Shown here: positions 23,956-33,122 of the stretch, piece by piece
Numbering within the stretch: the stretch's first letter is position 1
How the letters are laid out: every line of letters starts with the position of its first letter
DNA from: Beroe forskalii
Lineage: Eukaryota > Ctenophora > Nuda > Beroida > Beroidae
Assembly (NCBI GenBank): GCA_011033025.1
Contig: WFMF01000048.1
Coordinates: 310,001 to 374,000, forward strand
Direction of reading: 5' to 3'
DNA: 64,000 nucleotides
Notes under the pieces: generated by a model
Database searches by the model: none
Told to the model about the DNA's origin: nothing
Seen by the model: only the letters and a program-made list of their open reading frames with translations
Translations under genes and position numbers: made by a program

Positions 23956-24949
23956 CATATCCCTCCTCTACTTTCAATGGCCTTACATCGTTTTCCCGTC
24001 TCTGAACGCCATGATTTCCTCTCGCTGCTTCCCAAGGCCCGACACTCTCCTTCGTGCAGTGTTGCGTGTACACAATGCATCAGCATGTTGACCCTATAAA
24101 CAGTGCAGTGATTGCTGTACTTGTGAAAAACATCGGCTTTCTTGGGTTAAATTTAGATTTTCCCAACAATGGGGTGTAAATTTGTACTTTTCGTCGGCCG
24201 CGGTTACTCATCAGCAGTGAAAGGACCCCATCACATACAAACCTGTTGTGCAGCATGTAGAATTAACAAAACTCTATTATGTACTTGTACATTGGATGAA
24301 TGGGCGTGTATTGTGTGTTGTAAAGCCTGCTTTATGATCCCTTTTTAAAGGTTGCATTCCCTTAAACTGTCAATGACTACGAACTGAATTGCTGTTTGTA
24401 AATCATAATGATAATGCCAACATAAATTGGTCCTCTTCCAATCCATATCCGCCTTAATTCTACATGAATGATTTTCGGCCACTACTTCCAAGTACTGGAT
24501 CCTTTCCCCTATCTTTAAGTCATAGTAAAGTCATAAGATAAATTCCCTGTCATTTCCGTGAATCCCTCCATGTTTCCCCAGATGATCCTGATATTGAGCC
24601 TTATCATGTCCTCCCAATGTCCTGTATTAATCCCTTTCCACGTCTAAATTGTACGAATATCAATCCCTTGCCACTCCCATGCCCGAGATCGATCAAATTT
24701 TCGAGAATCCAAGAAATGATCATTGTTGAATAGTATTTGTTGACAACATTGGATAATTTATGACTTTCTGTACAAGTGATACGTCTTTGTTGAAATTGAA
24801 TGGTTATTTGCGAAATGGTTATTTGAAATTAATTGGTTAGTAGAAAAAGCTGTTTTACTGTTTGATCTAATTCAACACAATTATTCATGTGAAACTAAAT
24901 GTGATAAATTGAATTTCCTGTGAATTTCAATCGAGGCGAATCATGGTTT

Positions 24950-25110
24950 GATCAACCAGACGCGCGCGCGATCAGCTCGAGCTTCCTCGCTCTGATTGGT
25001 CGAATGAGCTGAGGATGAGCTCATTCGATCAAACGCAGCTGAGCTTTCAACTCGCGCTCTGATTGGTCGAACCCGGACCAATCAGCGACTCCCGACCTGT
25101 GGGTAAGCTA
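24950..25110. promoter_or_regulatory. Cluster of CCAAT-type motifs in a CG-rich patch
   Basis: CTCTGATTGGTCGAA occurs near 24991 and again near 25059, and GGACCAATCAGCG follows near 25075 in the opposite sense. ATTGG/CCAAT is the core bound by NF-Y in animals. A (CG)n run lies at 24960-24974. No gene start could be tied to it, so promoter function is a guess. Confidence 0.3.
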
Positions 25111-25299
25111 ATACGCCGTCGATAATAGTGATAATATCCATTCTCGTACCACCAACAATGACATGTGGCTAAAAGGAATTGGTTAAACTTAAAACAATTA
25201 ATCAGTGTACACTGTACAATTCATAATATCGTGAATAGCTTTAATATAAATAAAATCGAAAGTTTTGCGTGCATAGGTACAATACAAGCAGAGGAACAC

Positions 25300-25570
25300 A
25301 TCAAAGGTAGCCCAAAAACTCCCATTAACCCTTGGTGGGGGTTTGTTTTGGTAATTCCTTTTAGCCCCACAGGCTTTTGTGGGGTGACCCCTAATAGGCC
25401 CCCACTTCTTCCACCCGTGTGGGGGCTAATTAAATTATAAAATTAGCCCCCCCGCAGCTGTGACTAACAGCTCCCATTTCCCCGTATGCCTGGATTAATT
25501 TTGAAATTTAGCGGGCCCCTCCCCCTGGTTGCTATAGTGGGGGCTAGTGGGGGCAATTTCATTTTAAATT
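25300..25570. repeat. G/C-run repeat, probably a decayed foldback element
   Basis: Words GTGGGGGCTAATTAAATTAT and AATTAGCCCCCCCGC lie in opposite sense about 20 bp apart, with further GGGGGCTAGTGGGGGCAATT to the right. The vocabulary resembles the G-run elements at 31403-32693. Ends and target duplication were not found. Confidence 0.4.
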
Positions 25571-25801
25571 TTTTTGAATTTTTTGGGTATATGGGAAACT
25601 AGGTACCAAAAAAGGAGACGAAAAGTAAAATGAATTCAACATGGGGGCGAATATTCCGAAAAAAGATAGGTTAAATTTTCCAGCCATAAACAAAATCATC
25701 AATTCATTCAGGGAAAAAATTCCTTAATTTTTGTTGTTTTTTTTAAAACAAACAAGACCCTTTCCAAATTGAATTTTGCCAAATCCCCCATTCATTTTTG
25801 A

Positions 25802-26210
25802 GATGTCATGACTGATGATGCAGCACAGTTCAGTTTCACAGGCATTCAATGTTTTCAGGCTGGTTTCTAAGCTTGTGGTTGGATCTCGTAGGTGGAAGTG
25901 TGGAAGTGTTCCATGAGTCGCCATGGTCTATGAGGGCAGGTCCAGTCGTAAGTCTTGGCTGTTATTCTGCAAACCAATGGCAAACTACATCATCCCTTTC
26001 ATTAATATAACTAGATTTTTAAAATTTTAGTCATTATCAGTAAGAGACTATCAAGAACATTTAAACGTGGATCAAAATTTATTGAAATTAGTCACAAACG
26101 CTCCCGGCATGACCTTTCACAGCTCCCAATGCTTCTCAGCACCCCTCCTTCAGCGCCCAAAGGCCTGACCCCTGCCTTAGCTCCCACCTCCCGCATTTCC
26201 CCAAAGCGAA
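25802..26210. repeat. Duplicated left flank of the 27-bp satellite (copy 2, with the empty MITE site)
   Basis: It matches 19745-19949 joined to 20879-21074. It passes through the join at 26006-26007 (single TA) without the 929-bp element, then continues into the satellite. Confidence 0.8.
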
Positions 26211-28690
26211 GCCCTCTCCTCAGCTCCTAAGGCTTGACTCCTCCTCAGCTCCCAAGCTTGACTCACTCCTCAGCTCCCAAGGCTTGACCCCTCCCTCCTC
26301 CAGCTTGAAAGGCTCCCTCCCTCAGTTCCCAAGGCTTGACTCCTCCCTCAGCTCCCAAACTTGACTCCTCCCTCAGCTCCCAAGGCTTGACTCCTCCCGC
26401 AGTTCCCAGGCTTGACTCCCTCCCTCAGCTCCCAAGGCTTGACTCACTCTCAGCTCCCAGGTTTGACTCCTCCCTCAGCTCCCAAGGCTTGACTCTCCCT
26501 CAGCTCCCAAGTCTTGACTCCTCCCTCAACTCCCAAGTCTTGACTCCCTCCTCAGCTCCCAAACTTGACTCACTCCTCAGCTCCCAAGACTTAACTCCTT
26601 CCTCTTCTCCCAAAGCTTGAATCCCTCCATCAGCTCCCCAAGGCTTGCTCCCTCCCTCTCCCAAGGCTTGACTCACTCTCTCAGCTCCCAAGGCTTGCTC
26701 CTCCCTCAGCTCCCAAGGCTTGACCTCTCTCTCAGCTCCCAGGCTTGACTCCCTCCCTCAGCTCCCAGGTTTGACTCCTCTCTCAAGCTCCCAGGCTTAA
26801 ACCCTCCTCAGCTCATAGGCTTTCCTCCTCAGCTCCCAAGGCTTGGTTCCTCCTCAGCTCCCAAGGCAGCTCCTCCCTCAGCTCCCAAGGCTTGACTCCC
26901 TCCCTCAACTCCCAAGTCTTGACTCCCTCCCTCAGCTCCCAAGGCTTGACTCACTCCCTCAGCTCCCAAGACTTAACTCCCTTCCTCTTCTCCCAAGGCT
27001 TGAATCCCTCCCTCAGCTCCCAAGGCTTGACTCCCTCCCTCAGCTCCCAAGGCTTGGTTCCCTCCCTCAGCTCCCAAGGCTTGACTCCCTCCCTCAGCTC
27101 CCAAGGCTTGACTCACTCTCTCAGCTCCCAAGGTTTGACTCCCTCCCTCAGCTCCCAAGGCTTGACTCCCTCCCTCAACTCCCAAGTCTTGACTCCCTCC
27201 CTCAGCCGGGGGGGGCCGAGAGCTAATTGGTAGGACCACATGCCAGTTAAGGGGTGGGTGACCCAGCGGGCTCGACCAGTTAGGGTCTGGACCCTAACTG
27301 GTAAAATTTTCTGCCAAAAGGGTCCACCCAACCATCTGACCAGTTAGATTTTGTTACCTAAGTGGCTATTTTCAGACCTAATTATTGTGGAAATTACCAT
27401 TTAAATCGAAATTGAAACCAAAGAGATTCATTCTACCAGAAAACGCATGATACAAGAAAGTGAGTTATGCTTTACCAATTTTGTGTTTATTTTTCATCGT
27501 GTATTCTATGTATACTGTATTATGTACATATCTATCACTCACACATAACTCAATAATCAACATCATGAGACCTTATCAATCTCGAACTATATACCTGTCG
27601 TCTAACCATAACGTTGATGGATCTTATGACATAGGCGCTCGAAATGATAGTGAAATAGATTAATAGGTACCGTTCATTCTTAATAATGATTCTGTGTTAT
27701 TTTCGTTGTACTGCAATATCGATAGGATAGAGTGTTGGTTGTGATGAACTATATAGTTATATTTAACAGAAAGTTGTTTGGTTTGGAGCTTTAAAATGTG
27801 ATGTGTAAGTGATAATTATGAGATTGGAGAATTACTTATTTTGCACTTATTTTGCCATACGAAATTAAGTCTCGATAATTTATGCGATTTAATTGAGATA
27901 TTAACATTATGAAATCAACATTAATTGGGTGGGTGGTTGTCGTCGATTTTGACCAACCACTTAGGGTAAGAACCTAACTGGTGGGTGGGTGGGTCAAAAT
28001 TTTGGCTTACCAGTTAGGTACCAAAATAGGCATGTGGTCCAGCCATTTAGCTCCCGGCCCTCCCCCGCCTCAGCTCCCAAGGCTTGACTCCCTCCCTCAG
28101 CTCCCAAGACTTAACTCCCTCCCTCAGCTCCCAAGGCTTGGTTCCCTCCCTCAGCTCCCAAGGCTTGACTCCCTCCCTCAGCTCCCAAGGCTTGACTCAC
28201 TCTCTCAGCTCCCAAGGCTTGACCCCCTCCCTCAGCTCCCAAGGCTTGACTCCCTCCCTCAGTTCCCAAGGCTTGACTCCCTCCCTCAGCTCCCAAGGCT
28301 TGACTCCCTCCCTCAGCTCCCAAGGCTTGACTCCCTCCCGCAGTTCCCAAGGCTTGACTCCCTCCCTCAGCTCCCAAGGCTTGACTCACTCTCTCAGCTC
28401 CCAAGGTTTGACTCCCTCCCTCAGCTCCCAAGGCTTGACTCTCTCCCTCAGCTCCCAAGGCTTGACTCCCTCCCTCAGCTCCCAAGGCTTGACTCCCTCC
28501 CTCAGCTCCCAAGGCTTGACTCACTCCCTCAGCTCCCAAGACTTAACTCCCTTCCTCTTCTCCCAAGGCTTGAATCCCTCCATCAGCTCCCAAGGCTTGA
28601 CTCACTCTCTCAGCTCCCAAGGCTTGACTCCCTCCTTCAGTTCCCAAGGTTTGACTCCCTCCCTCAGCTCCCAAGGCTTAAACCCCTTAT
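26211..28690. repeat. 27-bp satellite arrays B and C, one array split by an inserted element
   Basis: Units of the same 27-bp satellite occupy 26211-27206 and 28068-28690. Units in 26211-26880 are eroded by 1-3 base deletions (CTCCTCAGCTCCC). Those in 26880-27206 and 28068-28690 are nearly perfect. The gap is exactly the 861-bp element at 27207-28067, whose flanking duplication CCTCAGC is part of the unit. Confidence 0.85.
27207..28067. mobile_element. 861-bp TIR element with G-run ends and 7-bp target duplication, inside the satellite
   Basis: The left end CGGGGGGGGCCGAGAGCTAA and the right end, read in reverse complement CGGGGGAGGGCCGGGAGCTAA minus one base, align for about 39 bp through GGACCACATGCC. 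Identical CCTCAGC flanks both ends (27200-27206 and 28068-28074). Subterminal words ACCAGTTAGG / CCTAACTGGT recur on both sides. The centre is AT-rich, with short frames only. It shares G-run ends and a 7-bp duplication starting with C with the elements at 31403 and 51535. Confidence 0.75.
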
Positions 28691-28889
28691 ATCTGAATAT
28701 ATACTCAACATACTCTTCCTTCCTAGGCTAGATGGTTCTACTTTACCCCTATAAAAACTGATGTCGTCTCTTCGTTCCACCTACACGTGTCCACTCTAAA
28801 TATCACACTAGGTGATAGGAGTCCGAGGTGACTAAGTGACTTGTTCTCGTCTGATGGGCTTCGGCCCATCACCTTTATTAACTCTTTAA

Positions 28890-29340
28890 GAAGAAGCCGA
28901 GGTCATTGAGCTCAGAGACGTCTAGGCTCAGAAGTGACGAAAATCAGACTCAGTTCAGGAGACTTAAATAAGAATTTGGGAATGACTGAACTCAGAGGTT
29001 TCATGCAACAGGAATCGAAGGTGACGAGAGTCACTAGTCAGGGGAGACTGAACTGAGAGATGACTTCAGAGAGTCAGAGGTCACTGAACTCTAGGGCGAC
29101 TGATCATAGAACTTCAGAAGTGACTGAACTCAGAGATTATATTACGAGTCATGGATAACTGGATTTGAATGACATGGTGATTAAGTGACTAGTCACAAGA
29201 TTCAGATGTAACAGCTGAGATGTTACTGGATTCAGAGGTGATGGGAGTCGGAACTCAAATGTGACGGACCAAGAGGTTAAGGGACCCAGAAGTCACACGG
29301 GTCACTGGTGACGGGAGTCAAAGAAGATTGAATTAACCGG
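28890..29340. repeat. Degenerate repeat of GACTGAACTCAGAGGT-like words
   Basis: The words GTGACTGAACTCAGAG, GAGGTCACTGAACTCTAG and TCAGAGGTGATGGGAGTC recur irregularly with spacing of about 20-45 bp. No stable period or open frame exists. Confidence 0.5.
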
Positions 29341-29801
29341 TAACTAGGTTTTTCTAATTTTCAGAGATGGGTGTAGTCACAATTATTATAGGAGGTTTTT
29401 ACAATGTCACTGGTCAATTATTTCAAAAGTTGAAAGTGAAGCTGGATTGGTGGCTGGAATCAGGCGTGATCGGAATATAGAGGCAATGGAATCAGACGTA
29501 TCTGGGTCCGTTGTATCTGGGTCCGTTGTATCCGACTGGTTTTATTTTCAAAGACGAGGGAGATACTTGCGATGGCAGTTAAATTGACATTATAATACAG
29601 AGGAGGATGGAGCTAGACCAAGCATAAAATCGGAATCATCATACAGTATACATTAAATACAATTTAAATTAGAAGATTAGGATGTATTAGTTAAAAACTT
29701 ATATGCAGATCGAAAATTGGTTCCATCAAGATTACTTGTATCATGTGTACAATGCATTGAGTGCCAACTATCGAGACCATATCAAAATTAATTCATCAAC
29801 A

Positions 29802-29935
29802 GATAATGAATAGGTACTGTATACTGTATTTTTATCTACTAACCACTGCACTATAATAAGTTTACCTCGATAATGAATAGGTACTGTAAACTGTATTTTT
29901 ATCTACTAACCACTGCACTATAATAAGTTTACCTC
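29802..29935. repeat. Tandem duplication of a 67-bp unit
   Basis: The unit from GATAATGAATAGGTACTGTA to AATAAGTTTACCTC is repeated head to tail with a single base change (TATACTG / TAAACTG), indicating a recent duplication. Confidence 0.85.
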
Positions 29936-30454
29936 GAGGCTCGAATTGCAATTATCAAAATTTTCAAATTCAATGCTGAAACGCGCTATGTGCGCGCAGC
30001 GCACATTGTGCGAACTCAATTATTTAGAGACAAAGTTAACGTAAAATGTGGCTTTATGCTTTTATGGACTAGAGAAAAAGAAGACAGGAACTGTCAAATC
30101 AACAATCCACAATAAGTTATTAGAGTAACCTAGCCAACTGATTTACCATTTGGGATCACTTTTTTAAAGTATGTGATCCTTTTGTGAATCTCAGTTATTA
30201 TCTGAATTGATAGACAAAATGGGAAAAGAGAGAGGTTTCAGAATATGATTGGTATCAAACACTAGGCAGGTAAACAGGAGGAAATAGTTTTGTTGTGCAT
30301 CGAGTAAGAAAGTAAGAAGTAACTTGGACAAAATAGGAATAACATAACACGGTATGTTTTTCTTAGAAATTGAAAACTTGGAAAGCGAATTTATAAGAAC
30401 CGCAAGGCGCCAACCAGACATGCAATAAGAAAGGATTGGTGACACTAGATCTGG

Positions 30455-31174
30455 GGATCCTCCACGAACGGAGATAAGTGTACTTAAGAAATACTTATGA
30501 TCGATTTTAAGAGTGCTCCTAAATATTCTGTTCACGAAACTTGAGTTAAGAAGATATTTCGCACTTATCTTTTTCTTCTTAGGAACTTCCTAAATATTTA
30601 AGAAGACTTATCATAAACCCTTCCTAAGTCTGCGTTACACTTCATATTTGATGCGTGAGTCAAACGTGAGCTTAATTGGGGTCTTCCTAACTCACTAAGT
30701 GCACTTAACTTTCTTCTTAACTTCACTATATTTAGGTGCATCACTAAGAGCGGTTTTATCCTTCTTAACGTCTTCTTAGCGTGATCCTAACTCAGGAATT
30801 GGATTCAATTTCAATCAAATAATTATTATATCGCCCCACATTATTGAGTTAGAACAGTAATTGGAAATGTTTTCATAGCAGCGATAGGAAATTCTATCTT
30901 AATTAGCTTATGCTTGGCGTGACACAAAATAAATTATCCTTTCTTGGCCTCTGATTGGCTTGTGCACTATACATGTGATTTGCGTTAGCTTATTCACGTG
31001 TCACATCCTACAACACTTAAGAAGGGTTTCGTGGACAAGAAAATCCATCTTAAAAACAATATTGGTTAAGAAGAAAAGTTTCATGAACAGTCACAACTCG
31101 CGTTCCTAAATATGAAAAGTGTTCATAACTTTATGATCACTTTTAAGAAGGAAGTTTCGTGGAGGAGCTCCTCG
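30455..31174. mobile_element. Decayed foldback element with CTTAAGAAG-rich arms
   Basis: The left side (CCTCCACGAA, later CCTAAATATTCTGTTCACGA and TTAAGAAG) is mirrored on the right by TTAAGAAGAAAAGTTTCATG, CCTAAATATGAA and TTTCGTGGAGGAG. Arms are about 100 bp and imperfect. The interior is full of CTTCTTA/TAAGAAG words. I did not find a target duplication. Confidence 0.45.
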
Positions 31175-31402
31175 TGTATAGGGGAAAGGGGTAGTGTTTA
31201 TAAAAGTACATTGCACAATTGATGTAATTCTGTGATTGAAACATGGTAAGTGAAATCTCATTAAATAAACAAACCATGTTTCGGTGATCAGTCAAAGAAG
31301 AAATATGGATAGGCGTATCTCATCAAATTAGGTGCAGATGGAGAAGCAATTAGTGGTAAGTGGGGTGATAATGTTACACATAATTTGCTTCACATCATAA
31401 CA

Positions 31403-32693
31403 GGGGGGGGGGCCAACCCCCATAAACCCCCATAAACCCCCAAAAATTTAACCCCCATTTGCCTTTTTCGATATCCACTTGGGGGTTTATGGGGGTTTAA
31501 TTTTCCAGGTACCATTTCCAAAATGATCAAAATTTCAGACAAAAATGGCTCAATTGTGGTGAAAATGTGGCCCCCTTGTGATCCTAACAATTTTAAAGGC
31601 GTATTTAAACTAAGAAGCGAAGAAAGGAAGGAAAGTTAAACCAAAAAATCTCTAAAAAATTTAAATTCTAGAAAAAGGTCGAAAATCATCAACAAAAAAT
31701 GGTACCATTTCAGAAAAGGGCCAAAAAACAGTACCATTTCAGAAAAGGTTCGCAAATCGTCAACAGAAAATGGTACCATTTCAGAAAAGTGCCAAAATCT
31801 TCAACAGAAAATGGTACCATTTCAGAAAAGGGTTGATATTTGTCAACAAAAAGTGGTACCATTTCAGAAAAGGGTCAAAAACCATCAATCGAAAATGGTA
31901 CCATTTCAAAGAAGGGCCAAAAATCGTCAACAAAAAATGGTACCAATTTATAAAAGGGCGAAAAATCTCCAACAAAAAATGGTACCATTTCAGAAAAGGG
32001 TCGAAAATCATCAACGAAAAATGGTACCATTTCAGAAAAGGGCCAAAAATAGTACCATTTCAGAAAAGGTTCGAAAATCATCAACGAAAAATGGTACCAT
32101 TTCAAAGAAGGGCCGAAAATCGTCAACAAAAAATGGTACCATTTCAAAGAAGGGCCAAAAATCTTCAACAAAAAATGGTACCAATTTAGAAAAGGGCGAA
32201 AAATCTCCAACAAAAAATGGTACCATTTCAGAAAAAGTTATCGAAAATCATCAACGAAAATGGTACCATTTCAGAAAAGGGCCAAAAATAGTACCATTTC
32301 AGAAAAGGTTCGAAAATCATCAACGAAAAATGGTACCATTTCAAAGAAGGGCCGAAAATCGTCAACAAAAAATGGTACCATTTCAGAAAGGGGTCGAAAA
32401 TCATCAACGAAAAATGGTACCATTTTGAAAGAGGGCCAAAAATGGTACCATTTCAGGAAAGGGTTAAAAATCGCCAACAAAAAATGGTACCATTTCAGAA
32501 AAGGGTCGAAAATCCTCAACAAAAATGGTACCATTCCGTTAAAAAAGCCAAAAATCGTGCAAAAATTAATCATAAAACAGCCAAATTTAACTAAATTAAG
32601 CCCCCATAAACCCCCATAAACCCCCAAAAATTAAACCCCCATTTGCCATTTTTCGATATCCACCGGGGGTTTATGGGGGTTGGCCCCCCCCCC
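31403..32693 (+). mobile_element. 1291-bp foldback element with G10/C10 ends, 7-bp target duplication and a GGTACC array
   Basis: Ten G at the left and ten C at the right are followed inward by CCAACCCCCATAAACCCCC and its exact reverse complement. CATAACA flanks both ends (31396-31402 and 32694-32700). Inside each end is a module of about 75 bp with CCCATTTGCC and TTTTTCGATATCCAC, and the two modules are in direct, not inverted, orientation. The centre (about 31695-32535) is about twenty units of ~40 bp with the core AAAATGGTACCATTTCAGAA and variable tails (GGTCGAAAATCATCAAC). There is no transposase; long frames here are repeat artefacts. Confidence 0.85.
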
Positions 32694-32754
32694 CATAACA
32701 ATAATCTGGAATGTTTTGAGGCGACAGAATCATCAGTAAATTTGATAAAACTAA

Positions 32755-32895
32755 ATGGGGAAAAATGGGGTAAAATGGGGAAAAATGGGGACTTTTTTTC
32801 ATTGGGAATTTAGCTTTTTCCAACTGAAAAATTCCCCATTTCCCCATTTTTCCCCATTGCCACCGCCCCAAATTACGTTGGCCCCCCCTGTACAA
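32755..32895. repeat. Small imperfect hairpin of AAATGGGG words next to the foldback element
   Basis: AAATGGGGAAAAATGGGG repeats at 32753-32790 are mirrored by CCCCATTTCCCCATTTTTCC at about 32836-32860. The right side ends ACGTTGGCCCCCCC, which recalls the end of the neighbouring element (GTTGGCCCCCC). It may be a remnant of a related insertion. Confidence 0.5.
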
Positions 32896-33025
32896 AACAT
32901 TATACAATAAATAATCATCATTTTTCAAATTTTGAGGCGATGTTATAATATATTTTGCTGCTCAAAACAACCAATTCAAACAATTTAAATCCGAATTAAT
33001 TACAACTACATTGTCATCAGTTGTA

Positions 33026-33031
33026 TTTATT
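33026..33031 (-). terminator. AATAAA polyadenylation signal for UBE3C
   Basis: AATAAA on the minus strand (TTTATT on plus) lies about 92 bases downstream of the UBE3C stop. It is the first canonical signal after the stop. Confidence 0.6.
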
Positions 33032-33122
33032 GACTGCAAATAAACACTTTGATTAGTTAAAGATTAAACAAAAATCTTTTATGTAAATTCAACCAATATA
33101 TAAACAAAAACTCACAGGAAGA

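Noticed and set aside
21983-24005. Open frames of 474 and 532 codons rich in LPQLPRLDS or SLSSQGLTP
   Set aside because: They are by-products of the 27-bp satellite: several frames and both strands are equally open, and no unique coding ends exist.
31770-32619. Long frames rich in KMVPFQKRA on both strands
   Set aside because: Repeat artefacts of the GGTACC units inside a foldback element.
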